DNA from: Amborella trichopoda
Taxonomy: Eukaryota; Streptophyta; Magnoliopsida; Amborellales; Amborellaceae
Assembly: GCF_000471905.2 (NCBI RefSeq)
Contig: NW_006494865.1
Coordinates: 667,185 to 731,184 of the forward strand
Direction of reading: 5' to 3'
DNA: 64,000 nucleotides
Below the pieces are notes generated by a model. The model made no database searches and had not been told where the DNA came from. It saw only the letters and a program-made list of their open reading frames with translations. The translations under genes were made by a program, and so were the position numbers. This document shows positions 36,139-47,640 of the stretch, piece by piece (position 1 is the first letter of the stretch; each line of letters begins with the position of its first letter).

Positions 36139-38131
36139 TGTAGACACCCCATTTTAAATTTGGCAAATTATATGATTTATTGGACTCTTAGGATCACACT
36201 TAACCTAGTAAACCCAAATCCATAGTTCACACAACCTATCTTGTGACCTGGAACCATGGAACCAGTCTGCTTGCCCGGAACGCTGCAAAAACCTTATTTT
36301 AACTCAGATTTCTGTAAATGCCCAATTTTACCAAAAAAATCTTTAAAAATAGTAAAAAAATCTGTTATGACCCAAAGATTTTCTGGTAGCTTTATGAGAG
36401 GCTGAGGAACACGCTTGAAAAATAATTTTTCAATATGGACACCATTTGGTTTGGGCGACAAAGCTAATGTTGCCCATCCTAAACTGGGCGACACACCTAG
36501 TGTCGCCTAAATTTGGGCAACACGGCCTGTGTCACCCAGAACACTTTACCCTAAACCTCTATTTTTTTCACCTTTTATGACTTTTACCATGTTTTTAGGG
36601 CGACACTAGGTGTGTCGCCTAGATCCATGACCCTCAAATGGTGGACCCTTTGACCTGGAATTTGTTTGTTATGTGAGTTTATTCGTCCCAACAAGCTTTG
36701 AACCCTATAAGGCCTCTTTTCGTGGGCATTAGAGAGAGAAAAAACCCGAGGGGACGGAGAGAAAATATTAAAGATAGACATTAGAAGCCCTAGAGAGCTG
36801 CAGAAGATAGAGATTTGATAAAAAACCTCAGAGAAAAAACCCTATCTAATCTAAGCTTGAGAACCCTAGTTCGAAGCCATTTTACAGGGCACTCTCACCC
36901 TACTCAATGAATATTTGTTGGCTGACATCGGGATAAGAGAGACAAAAGAGGACTGGTTATAATACGGGCTAGCCTCATAAGGCTCGGGAGTCCAAGGGCA
37001 TCGGGCTCGACTTGGAATCATTTTCCTTTCTTCTTTTTCTTATTCTTCTTTACTATTTTAATTTCATTTTGATCTGCTTATTCACTTTAAAATCGTGTTT
37101 TGGATTCTCTGGATCATGCTGGCCCTATCACAAATCTAAGAGCAGATCTGCTCGTTTCCAGGCAGATCTAGCCGTAGATCTGAATTCCATTTGTCCAACT
37201 TTCTTAACCATTTTATTTCTTGCATTTTCATTTAGTTTAAGGTGTTAAAATCGAGAGACCTTCATCAGAAGATCTGTCTGATTTTCAGCATAAACAGTCA
37301 TGGACGGTGGAAGTCCACCGCCGTCCATGCTATTCTTTCTCTTCTTCTCTCTCTTCTTTTCTCCCTTTTTTATTCTTTCTCCCTTCTCTTCTCTCTTCTC
37401 TTCTCTCTTATTTTCTCTTTTCTTTCTCTCTATTCTTATCTCTCTTCTTTCTCTTTCTTCTTCTTCTTGACCAAGGGACAAATCTAGCATTGTCACGGTA
37501 GTCTTGTGGTCAACCAGTATTGTCACCGTGCTAGTCTAAGTTACCGTGCCTGTCTTGCTGCCACGTCAAACTAGCTGTTGTGCCAGGCTGGTTAGTGTTC
37601 TATTGTCGAGTAGTATTGCTGCTGTGCCAGTCTGCATTACCGTGCCCATCTTGGTACCACGTCAGGTCCATCATCATGCCAATCTATCCACTTGTTAGGC
37701 TAGTCACTAGGTCAAATGTCAGTTTCTTTTCTTTTCTTCTTTCTTCTTCCTTCTTCCAACTCTCATCTCATCATTCCTTTTCTTTTCTTATTCACCCAAA
37801 GACAAGGTGGGGTCACTCGACCCATTGTCTTGTAAAATTAACCATGTGTGTGTGATTGCAGAAACAGGAGAATACAAGCCAAGAGAAATGATTCCGAACT
37901 AGTTGTTGAACTGGGGGGCTTTCTTCGTGATCGAAGAGGGCACCCAAGTGAGCCAGCCCATCTAAGTCCCAAACCCACCTTTAATTCCTCTCTCATTGAT
38001 TGGTATACATGTCCTTGCTCTTGAGCAAGGTTCCCGAGAGAGCGATCTCAAAGTCTCGGGTTTCCTCGAAACCCGAGACACGTGATGCCAAAACATCTAG
38101 ATCCATAGGGCGAGATCGAGGCACCTAACCA
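36139..38131 (+). repeat. LTR with PPT on its left and primer site on its right (1993 bp)
   Basis: Starts TGTAGACACCCC, ends CACCTAACCA. The U3 part (36139-36900) contains GGGCGACAC hairpins at 36487-36507 and 36599-36619 and differs from the LTRs at 7.9, 30 and 53 kb; the U5 part (37280-38131) matches them, including a palindrome at about 37297-37329, a pyrimidine tract, taccgtgcctgtcttgctgc words and the shared terminal block. It therefore serves as 3' LTR of the PMD copy 3 element and as 5' LTR of element A. Confidence 0.75.
36487..36619. repeat. GGGCGACAC hairpins inside the LTR
   Basis: Arms GGCGACAC 36487-36494 with GTGTCGCC 36500-36507, and 36599-36606 with 36612-36619, each with a 5-base loop. 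One more imperfect unit (ttgggcaacacggcctgtgt) lies between them. Confidence 0.75.
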
Positions 38132-38133
38132 GC

Positions 38134-38153
38134 TTGGCGACTTCATTGGGGAC
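38134..38153 (+). promoter_or_regulatory. primer binding site of element A
   Basis: TTGGCGACTTCATTGGGGAC, two bases (gc) after the LTR end. Element B has the counterpart TTGGTGACTCCCTTGGGGAC with the same 2-base spacing. The motif form is common in plant Ty3/gypsy elements; the tRNA used was not determined. Confidence 0.65.
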
Positions 38154-38225
38154 TTACTACCCCTTCGTCGGATCGTCCTTGTTTGGCTAGTTTCTCCTTT
38201 GTTTGTTTGTTTTCACACACCACAT

Positions 38226-41200
38226 ATGGCTTCTGGGTTCTCTAACTCGTTTATCCGAATCGATGACTTTTTGATGCCCGCATTCACGAACTTCCCCTGG
38301 GAACAAGTTCCTCGGACTTCGTTCCCAACCTTCCTTTTGAGCAAAGACACATTGTCTAGCTCCCATGTCTTAACCTGGATAGGCGTGAGGAGGGACTTTA
38401 AGGTCCCTAACTCCCTATCTCTTCGCTCTAGTGGAACTTCCACTAAGGCACCCTGCATTGGTAGTGCATCTGCTACCACTCACGGCATGCACCCTGTCAC
38501 CGGCAAGTCACTTGTCCGTCGTATTGTCGAGGTACACCAGAAGGCTGCCCAGACCCTTTCTACAAAAGGTAAGGAAGTTGTCATTGCTTCTGTGGGATCC
38601 TGTAAGGCTTCCCCCCACATTCCTGCACCACCTTGAGTCTCTATGATTAAAGACTCAACACATCGAGGAAGAGACCCTGCGGCCTCCACCTCATGCACAC
38701 ACACTAAGGCTCGTGGGTCATCCACTCGAGTCACACCTTGGGGCTGCCCTTGTGCTACCTCAAATAAACGTTCAAGATCAAGCCTCCTTGGGCCAAAACC
38801 TCTGCGCATGCATATGCATCGCACTGCTCGGGGCAACATCATTGCTGTGCCAACTTAGGCACACGAGAGACGACCCCTTCATTCGCCAACTCAACACACA
38901 CTCGTGCACCTTGTAAGGGGCTGGCTTCCACCTGTTCCCTTACAGACACATTCTCGTGGTTCTCGACCTCATAAGGCCAGAGCACCTGTTCGAGCCCGAG
39001 CTGACCCTCAAGTCACCCGTAATGCTACTTTAAGGGGTGTACATGCCCCACTTTCTCAAGCCACTGCTCGTGACCTAGACATCATCGAGAGTCGCTCCCC
39101 TCTTCTTTCCCCCTATCTCCTTTCGGCAAAAACCTCAAGACCTGGTACTCGAAGGTTTTCTTTAAGAGTACCATCCTCAGCCAGCCTCATCAAACCCGCT
39201 ATGCCTCTGGATCCCACAAAGGAGCTCGATGCAAAGGCCTGATGATTAATGAAGTTCTTCAACTTCCGAGGCAGCAGCCCAAGCCCGTCCAAGGTTCACT
39301 TTCGCTACCCCACCTTATGGATGCCACCCTCTCATGCTCTAAGAAACAAAGTCAACCTCGACCCCAATCTCAGTTCTGGAGAGAGGTCTAGTCTAAAGCT
39401 CAAGCAAGACAAGAGGAATGCATTTTCTGATTAAGGACCTGACCAGAAAAGCCGGGGCACCCCTTTTCAAGGGTTTCCTCCCTCAAAATACCTTCTACCC
39501 TGTTCTAATCACAGAGACTGAAGAAGAAGTGCAGGAATCCTGCACTGTGGTCAGCGTCATAGAAGATGACTCGACCACCCAGCATCCATGGTCCCAAGAC
39601 TGTCAAGAGCCGCTCCTCACATGATCCGTATGTAAGACTCAAGTCTAGTCGGGGAATGCTGACCCCTTGCTGACCGATTTTCCACGTGCAACTTGCCAAG
39701 CTCGAAAACTCTCAACTGCACGTAGGGTTGACCTTCCTCTAGAAATGGTCAGTGCCATGATTGTAAATGAGCCTGGTGACACCCAGGAAGCAAGCATGGA
39801 AAGGTTTGAATAGATGATGTAAGCAATGATGGAAAAGACTGATCACAGGAGGTCGCACATCACTCGGCTTACCATGAGGTCAATTCCCATCATTTAGATG
39901 ATACAGCTCTAAGGCGGCCTCCTCTTCCTGCATCACAGAACAATTCTATCCCTCAACCCATTTCACAGGCAGACATCAATGCTATGGTGACTCACAACCT
40001 AAAGAACAAACAAATCTCGAGAATACAGGGTGGAACGATTTATCAAAAGCCGTACCATTCATACATTGATCAGGTCTTGTTTCCCTCAGACTACAAGAAA
40101 GAAGTTTCCCCTGTTCAATGGTACCATATCCCCGCACCAGCATATCGCCCACTTCTAAGAAGCATGTCGAGAGACAGCAGCTGATGGGAGATTCCTACTC
40201 CGTCAATTCATCCTTGATGGCCCGACTTTTCAGTGGTATGCTCGGCTTCCCCCAAACTCAGTACATACTTGAGAGGAAATGGAGAAACTATTCCACCAGT
40301 GCTTCTATGAGGTTGAGACAGAGGTTCAAACCATCGAGCTTCTCACCTTGACCCAAGATCCAGATCAACCTGTAGATCGATTCATAGCAAGGTGGAGAGA
40401 TTTGGTCTCTCGTCATGCTAATCCCATGCTTGAGAAGGCAGCAGTTCAGACCTGTGAACAAAACTTGCGACCTAAGAACGCTCTGCATGTCGAAGCCTCC
40501 AACCCAACCTCCCTGTCAGAGCTGATCTCTAAGTCATGCCACCATGGTGGGTCACGACAATAGTCCTCAAGCTCGAGAAACAACCAATGCAATGGTAGTT
40601 CTCGGGCCAACACCTCGGGACAACCAACAAAAAGAGGTAATCAGTGCAGCTGTTACCGTTAGTGATCCAAAGAAGGCTGCCTCTCAGACTTTGCACAACA
40701 AAGACAACACCTCAGATAGGCAAACAATATCTACCATACAACCGGGTACCCCCCAGCTGCAAACCTTAATAGAGATGACTATTGGACCAAACAACAGAAT
40801 ATGATATATCCTTTTGAAAAGGAATGGGTTCCTGCCCTACTCTGACTATTGCTGGAACAGAACGTGATTGTGCTGCCTGAGATCAAGTGTCTTGGTCAAG
40901 CTAGTCTCTATACGCACACAAGATATTGTGCTTATCATTAAATGATAAACCACTCCACAAAAGAATGCTACACACTTAAAGATATCATCGAGGCTCTAAT
41001 CCAATAGAGTCAGATCAAGCTCGAAGAACTCAAGAAAGTATTCGGGGTAGTAGAAGCGTCCCACATGGCGACAGTTCAAGAGGAAGATGAGACATCCAGC
41101 ATCCTTTGCGCCTTGTTTTCCATGATGCTTTAAGAGGGCCTCATTACGCCAAAACCAATGAGACAACCCAAGCACCAGAGTCGAGGAGCCGGGGTTCTTT

Positions 41201-41508
41201 GGTGTCCATATCATCAGATATCAAGGCATGACCTGAGCGAATACTCTGACTCTCACAAGCTTTTAGCAAAGAAAATGCAGACAGGCCAAGAAGTTGGTGA
41301 CGTTCCAGATAGAGATACCCAAATTTCTCCTCCACTGGTACAAGAGGACCCCTTGAGTCAAGACTCAGGAATTGAAAATTCAGACCCTCTTCAAGCCTTG
41401 TTTGAGGCGATGCTCCAACAAGGGCTCGTCACTCCTAAGCCGGCAAGGCAGCCCAAACACCTTGCCCAAGAGACCGAGAATCACTAGTGCCCATACCATC
41501 AAATATGG
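38226..41508 (+). pseudogene. Tat-lineage gag (element A)
   Basis: ATG at 38226 begins MASGFSNSFIRIDDFLMPAF. A Ser/Pro/Arg-rich region follows (38640-39400, several frames), then the capsid region at about 39980-40480 (VTHNLKNKQISRIQG, YIDQVLFPSDYKKE, then MEKLFHQCFYEVETEVQTIE and LTLTQDPDQPVDRFIARWRD). Zinc-knuckle-like repeats come next (YHQISRHDLSEYSDSHKLL at about 41210, CPYHQIWG at 41490). At least eight frame changes or stops. Compared with element C the sequence jumps at about 41508 from the third knuckle directly to the tail, removing the rest of gag and the protease. Confidence 0.8.
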
Positions 41509-41903
41509 GGTGAATGCACCTCGAATAGAAGTCAAAGCTCCTCCTCATTGGACTATTTACAGTGATCAGGCTCATCACATTATGAGAACGATGAACTATG
41601 AGCCCATGTTCAATCAAACATTAACGGGAGAAGAAGCAACTTCTCCCCCATTCGGGGTCATTGAAGCTACAACGACTTATCGTAAAACAAAGCAAGGTGT
41701 AGGGTATCCCTCCATGTCCCATTCCACGAAGGGGCAGAAACAATGAACACGAGAAAGAGGAAGAGTGCAGAGAAGTAAATAAAAAAAAAGAGTCACGCAG
41801 CACACTGAAGAAAAACAAAGAATTTTATTCATAAAGCAAGGGTGTATTACAAGTGTCAGAAAAAAAATATATAGGAAAAGGGAAAGAAAATATGATGACA
41901 CTA
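41509..41903 (+). other. tail between gag and antisense ORF (element A), with antisense poly(A) signal
   Basis: Nearly identical in wording to 60592-60990 in element C (acctcgaatagaagtcaaag, catgttcaatcaaacattaa, 'ggtatccctccatgtcccat'). On the minus strand AATAAA lies at 41824-41829, about 75 bases past the antisense stop codon, where a poly(A) signal would be expected. Confidence 0.65.
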
Positions 41904-43590
41904 TCAAAATTGATCAATTACTTCATTGATCTTCCCCCTATATGTCATGGCTGATGCCCTAGCCTGCTTGATGCATCCGTTCAACTCTTCCACCATCCCA
42001 GCCTCATGCTCCATCGAGGCAGTCCCATCCTCCAAGGAGTATTCGAGAGTCAAAATATTATTGGAAAGCACCTTATCCTTCGCTTCTCAAGCCGCAGTTT
42101 CTTCCTCCAACTTGTCAAGATTTTGTGTTAGCTTTAATATCTCCGCCCTGAGGGTCATCACCTTCTGGTGGCCGGCGATGGCCTCCTCAGCATGGTCAGA
42201 TCTCTAGGAAACTGCAACATCCTTTTGCTACAATTTAGTTTCTACCAGTTCACAATGGTGCATGAGTGAGAACTCCAAAGGGCGCAATGACGACCTCTCC
42301 AGCCACTGTGCAGTTGCTTCTTCATGCAAGGCCTTTATTCTCTACCCTTCCAGCTCGTTTACGACATCATCAAAATATGAGAAGACCTCTGGTGCACCCC
42401 ATAGAAGGATGATCTGCCTTAACTTCTGGATTGCATTGTCAAGCTCAGTAAGATGCAGATCTTTCAGTTTTTGAATGCTCAGGCAAAGCATATCCATGAT
42501 TATGTCAGACATCCCACTGAAATTAGACCTGAACAATGCTACTGGGGCCGCCGCAATGGAAGGAGCATCAGTCTCAATGGTGGGGCTCGAAAGGATGATA
42601 GCCATGTGAGTTGCTGACTCTTCTCGAGCCATTGTGAAGCCCAAGATCTCATCATTTGCAAATTCAAAGGGGGCCCCAGTCTCAACTTGCTCGGCCCTCA
42701 CAATATGAGCCTCCTCACTTGGCTTTTCAACCTCACTATTAGTAGGTTTAGTCCCTTCAAGGCCAACCTCTTCTCCTTGCCCCTCATTTTCTAGAGCAGT
42801 CACAATATGCTCCAAAGTAGCCTCAACCCTTTCAGGGCCAACTTCTTCTCCCTGCTCCCTCTCTTCTTGAAATGCCATTTCTGCCTTCTTTTTCGCCCTT
42901 GTCCTTTAAGGCAGCCATTTCAGCTATCGCTTCTTCTACTAGGCCTACTGCTTCTATGGCTATAAGGCCCTCCACTCCTTCATTGCCCACTAGGGCTACC
43001 ATCTCTTGGCCATCAAGATCAGCCCCTGAGGATGTCCTACCCTTGCATCCCCTATAGCTACATAGCTTGAAGCAGCAACTTCCTGCTTCTTGGGTAGTCC
43101 CTCTTTAGTCCCTGGGACATCAACCTCCTCTATGACCACAAGCTCTCGTGAGGTTTCCCTTTCCATGACTGCACCCTTTGCCTCAATAGGCGCAGCAACC
43201 TTCTAAGCCTCAGAGGATTTCTCTATCTTGACTGCCTCATCTCCCCCATTGATCTCCATCGAGACTGGGCCTTCCCCCTCAGCCATGGACGTCACGTCCT
43301 GATCTGAAGCAATGTTGATTCAACGGGATCTGAGGCATCGGCCTGAGTCTCTGAAGAGCTAGAGGAGGGCTCAGGTAAAAGGGAAGACGAATCCCCAAAA
43401 GTAGAGGGTGATGCAGAAATAATAAGAGAACATATGAATCCGAGGAAACAGATGGCGAAAAATCGTTGGCTGGCTCCCAAACCGGTGCATGAGGTACAAC
43501 TGGGGTAGTCTGCTTCCTCTTCTTCCCCTTCACCTAAGAAGGTGCAATAGTTTGAGAAGCACCCCCTCGAGAAGCGCTTGTGATAGGTCT
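41904..43590 (-). pseudogene. antisense PMD protein, C-terminal half (element A)
   Basis: Ends at TGA 41904-41906. Minus-strand reading from the right: VKGKKRKQTTPVVPHAPVW near 43530, a Ser-rich and acidic region (43280-42880, several frames), then open frame 42342-42878 (REQGEEVGPERVEATLEHIV, LEGTKPTNSEVEKPSEEAHI), continuing after a stop into a coiled coil: HQKVMTLRAEILKLTQNLDK and DKVLSNNILTLEYSLEDGTA. It pairs with 1-1456. The N-terminal PMD half is missing; sequence switches at about 43590 to the other element in inverted orientation. Confidence 0.7.
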
Positions 43591-43599
43591 AATGTGAGA

Positions 43600-43880
43600 G
43601 TTTCTTGTGCGTGCTCAGCTGACGATGAGTCTTCAGGAACACAACGGGCAGTGAGGACGACACGTGCTTTAAACACAGCTGGTGCTGAGTTGCCTAGCAT
43701 ACAGCCGACACTATGCTATTGCTGGAACACAGCCAACGCTGAGTAGCCGAGCACACAGCCGTCGCTAACATTGTTGAAACACAGCTAGCACTGGGTAACT
43801 TCAACCGCGTAACCAACACCTGGTGTGGATTGATATTCGAGCAATGACCAGAGCCAGACTTGGTCCTGGTCTGTGTTGCA
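43600..43880. repeat. ACACAGCCGACGCTGAG array, distal to B antisense promoter
   Basis: Units such as cacagccgacgctaagt and cacagccaacgctgagtagc repeat about nine times at 25-35 bases, with CG loss in many. It lies left of the + strand TATA box at 44090. Confidence 0.65.
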
Positions 43881-44084
43881 AGGCACTTGATGAGGAAGAA
43901 AATTAAACTTTACTCAGGCCTCTGGTCAAAGCCTGACCTGGTCCAACCTATTTGTTGGAACTTTATAGGCTGTGATGAGAGTTGCCTCGGGCCTCGGGTC
44001 AAAGCCTGACTCGGCTCATCGTCGTTTGGCTTTCCTTGAATGCGGCTGGGATTCCCATTTTGTGAGGGGCGTTTGAGGGTAGTG

Positions 44085-44120
44085 GTTGCTATATAAGGGG
44101 GTAAAACCCCATTTTCCCCA
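44085..44120 (+). promoter_or_regulatory. antisense promoter of element B
   Basis: TATATAAG at 44090-44097, then GGGGTAAAACCCCATTTT. Orientation is + while element B runs on the minus strand, so it is antisense to B exactly as in the other copies. Confidence 0.65.
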
Positions 44121-44679
44121 CTTTTCACTAAAGTTAAAAACTTAAACAAACATTTTAATAGTGAGCGAAGGGTTCTCGGTGGAAGCTTCGACAAGCAGGG
44201 GGATTTCGGCAAGAGATCAAGTATTCTAGAAAACCTTACAGGAAGGTTTCGGTAAGCCTGACAGAAGTTTTTGTCGGGCATTGGTGAAGTTGTAGGAAGA
44301 GAACGACAAAAGAGAGTTCTCCTGGGAGTTTTTCGGGAAATAGAAGAGCTCTGACCATGATTTTTCGAGATGGAGCTGTGGGAAATGCAGCAGTGGGCAT
44401 TTTCATGCGCCTTTTTTTGGGGGCTTAAGTGGTTTCTCGGTGTCTTTGGTGCCCTTGCAGAGGTTTTTCAATGGGGAAGAGAAGTTTCGACGAGAAACCA
44501 AAAAGACAAGGAACGAACCGGTGCACGAGGTGGACTATCGTAGGGGGTGAACGGTTGTGCTTGGAAATCATGCCACATTTGGGGAGACGAAGGGATATAG
44601 GCCTTGAAAATGAGGAGTCTCCGGAGGTGAAGAGACGTGGAAAACAATGAGTCATTGGGAGGTGAAAAGCTATAGTTGA
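44121..44679 (+). other. possible antisense leader of element B
   Basis: Purine-rich non-coding stretch downstream of the TATA box, with cccttgcag (splice-acceptor-like) at about 44452-44460 followed by a short open frame 44429-44650. That frame has no recognisable domain and is probably not a gene. Confidence 0.3.
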
Positions 44680-44900
44680 GCACACAACCGGCACTAACTT
44701 AGGATAGGCAGCTGACACTAACAGAAGCACAGTCAGCACTGACATAGCTGACGCTGATGGTTAGAAGCGTAACCGGAGCTGACACGATTGGTGCTGATCC
44801 TCAAGAAAGGTAGCTAGCGCTAGCAGTTAGGAGCACAAACTGTGCTAGTCTTTGGAGGAAATAGTCGGCACTGACTTCAGACGGCGCTCATCAGCGCATG
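44680..44900. repeat. CACAACCGGCGCTGAC array, proximal to B antisense promoter
   Basis: About eight units such as gcacagtcagcactgacata and gtaaccggagctgacacgat, 25-30 bases apart. Lies on the opposite side of the TATA box from 43600-43880. Confidence 0.6.
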
Positions 44901-44959
44901 TGGCGCGTGATGACGTGCATAGTGCTGCTCGCATGTGGCAGTAAGTTACATGCAGAAAT

Positions 44960-45416
44960 TGCTACCCTTGGTGATGGTGTTGGAATGGGTAGACAAAGGG
45001 TGGTGACTAATGGTAAGGCCCGACTTGTCATGCTTGTTGGGAGCCAAGTCCTCCAGCACAACAGTGAAGTCCATGTTGTTCTATGGAAGGGCATCCACTG
45101 TGAACATGATATGCTCTCCATCATAGGCCAGTTCCTTGCAAAAGAAGTTTGCTTTGTATATTTGGTGTACTCGTCTGATGAATTGAAGATGACTCGGAAA
45201 TGGTTGGCTCCTTCTTTTGGCCTGAAACCGTCCACCTATGGTGGCTCTCATTAGATGAATTGAAGCTGACTCTCTAAGTGGTTTTGCGTCTTCTTCATGA
45301 TGAGGGTTCTTCTTTGGCGGGTTTGCTTCTTCTAGGAAAGCAATTCTTTCGTGGATTTGCTTCTTCTGGGAGAATAATTCTTCGGTGGGTTTCTTCTTCT
45401 TCATGAGGATAGGCAT
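44960..45416 (-). other. uncharacterised reading frame 3' of the integrase (element B)
   Basis: Minus strand 45081-45416 is open (111 residues) and continues past one stop to about 44955. It is Lys/Glu-rich at first (PILMKKKKPTEELFSQKK), then RFQAKRRSQPFPSHLQFIRR and YKANFFCKELAYDGEHIMF. Part of the first half is an internal tandem repeat at DNA level (gaagaagcaaa words at 45300-45400). Not recognised; it may be a decayed 3' extension of the element or chance. Confidence 0.3.
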
Positions 45417-45640
45417 TCTTTTGGCCCCGTAACCGTCATCTTATCCTCAGATGAAGAGCAAAACTACATATTTTGATTTGTAACTGTCCTCATATGCTCA
45501 GGTGCAAGAGATGTGCAACCTCCCTAATAACGGTCTTTTTGGCTTGTAAATTGTAACTCATTTTGACAGCAATAAAGAGTTAGACCTTGAATCAAACTGT
45601 CTTTCCTACTTTGCATTGAGTGTCTTTTCTTGAATATGCA

Positions 45641-46924
45641 TTACGGATACTATTTCTTTAGGTATCACCCATTGATAGGGAGCATTGCCTCCTCTCTATC
45701 TGGATGTGCTAATATGTAAGTTCCATTTAGCGAGAGCTTTTTGACTATAAAGGGACACTCCCACTTGGGTTCAAACTTCCCTTTATGACGCCCACGCATA
45801 AAAATTACCCTTTTGATGGCTAGAACTAGATCCCCAGGGGCAAATGAGAGGACTTTGATTGACTTATCGAACTCCCTCTTCATTCTCCCTTGGTTGAATT
45901 CAAGGTTCTGTTGAGCCTCTAGCCTCTTTTTGTCGAGTGCATCCAATTCTTGATACCGAAGTTTGACTCTCTCATTATCGATTAGTCCTTGATGTATAGT
46001 GACACGCATTGTAGGAATTTGAATTTCAAGGGGTAAAACTGCTTCACCCCCATAGATCAGAGAGTATGGAGTGGAATCTATAGCATTTCGAGTAGTAGTA
46101 TGATAAACCCATAGTTCCTCAGGAAGCTTCTCATGCCAGTTCTTCTTTGTCTTTGATACTGACTTTCTTAAAACATTGCATAGAGTCTTATCGAAGACCT
46201 CAGCCAATCCATTTGCCTGAGGGTGGTACATAGTCGAGTACCTCCATTCGAAACTAAACTGGTTAATCAAACGATCAATGTGGTGACTCCTAAATTGAGG
46301 ACTGTTGTCAGATATAATTCGGTCGTGCACTCCGAACTGATATATGGTGTGATGTCAAACGAAGTTGTCCACTGTTGTCTCAGGAACTTGCTTAAGGGGG
46401 ACCGCTTCAGCCCACTTAGATAAATAATCTGTTGCAGTTAGAATAAAGACATGGCCCATTGCCGAAGGAGGGTTAATAGGCCCCATAATGTCCATACCCC
46501 ATTGTGAAAAGGGCCATGATGCTACTGCAGGGTGTATGGGCTCTGGAGGTTGGTGAACAAGACTTCAATGTACTTGGCACACCTAACACTGCTTAGCATA
46601 TTTTAAGGAATCAACAATCATCGAAGGACAATAATACCCCAATCTACGTATCCGTTCATAGCGCTTAGGACCGGACTAGTGTAGTCCACAAATGCTTGAG
46701 TGTACCTCTTCTAATACCTTATTTGCCTCTTGCACGTCCACGCATCTAAGAAGAATGTAGTCAAATGACCATCTAAAGAGGGCATCTCCTTCAAGGAGAG
46801 TATATTTGGTAGACATTCGACATACGCGTCTGCGTTCGGTATGATCTTCTGGGAGCCTGTCATGTTTTAGGAAACTAGTGATGAGTTCTCTCCATTCTTC
46901 TACCTGCTCAATTTCTACGCACAT
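45641..46924 (-). pseudogene. integrase (element B, Tat lineage)
   Basis: Zinc-binding remnant at 46676-46924 (EEVHSSICGLH, then CPSM and QCxVCQVH with one Cys replaced by a stop). Catalytic core: first Asp in SQWGMDIMGPINPPS (about 46500), second Asp in IISDNSPQFRS (about 46310), and Glu in NGLAEVFDKTL; exactly 35 residues separate the last two (DD35E), so the triad is still encoded. The C-terminal part has KGKFEPKWECPFIV and ends PING followed by TGA where TGG is expected, and finally TAA 45641-45643. A stop interrupts the core near 46355. Function: would join element cDNA to the host chromosome. Confidence 0.88.
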
Positions 46925-47082
46925 GGGGTCAAAGAATTCTAGTTCTTAGTTTTGAACCTTAGTTCCTTGACTCTGTGCCATTTCTCGTTTAGTCTTGATT
47001 ACTTCTTTAGCCTCCGAATGGATAAGGAGGGCACTCGGGGAAGATATTTCTCTCATCATCCTCATCTACCTCAGTTCTTAGT

Positions 47083-47640
47083 TCAATGTGTCTCCATTCT
47101 GGCACCCAAACAAACATGGGTACCTGATGAGGATAATTGAATTGTAGCGACGAGTTTTGCAAGTGCATCCGCTTGTGAGTTTAACCTCTTGGGGATGTGA
47201 CTCAAGGATACGTCCTCCAATTGGGCCATATATGATTTCACAATCTCGTGATAAGGCTTAAGAGTGTCTTTCCTCACGTCATAAATCCCTTTGAGCTGTC
47301 GGATAACCAACTCAGAGTCGCCATAGGTCTTAAGCTGCTCCAAGTCGAGGTCGAAGGCTATTTCCAACCCGATTATAAGGGCCTGATATTCTACCTCATT
47401 ATGAGAACCGGCCTGAGCGACAGAGAAAGAAGGTGGCAATACTCCTCCTCTCAAAGTTAGGGACACTACTCTAGTGCCTCCTTGAATAGATTGAAAGGTT
47501 CCATCGAAGTACAATTCCCACGCATTAGCAAGGTTAGCGCAAAACACTTCTTTATCAAGGGGGTTGCTCGATAACGGAGACTTCGCTGGAATGAGGTGTG
47601 CTGCAATAAAATCAGCCATGCTTGGCTTTTGATGGCTTTC
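47083..47640 (-). pseudogene. second, archaeal-type RNase H (aRNH) of element B
   Basis: Open for 210 residues (47083-47715). Catalytic carboxylates visible in order: Asp in ELYFDGTF, Glu in HNEVEYQALIIGLEIA, Asp in TYGDSELVIRQLKG, Asp in NSQADALAKL. A second RNase H between the usual RNase H and the integrase is a hallmark of the plant Tat lineage (Ogre, Grande, Retand and relatives). This is the best preserved domain of element B. Confidence 0.85.

Noticed and set aside
38134..38153. tRNA gene near the primer site
   Set aside because: Only an 18-20 base primer-site motif is present; no cloverleaf or A/B box can be drawn.
44898..45254. 118-residue + strand frame starting MWRVMTCIVLLACGS, with a signal-peptide-like start
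   Set aside because: No recognisable domain, and the opposite strand continues the element B frame; the hydrophobic start comes from the end of the GC-rich array. Left as not supported.
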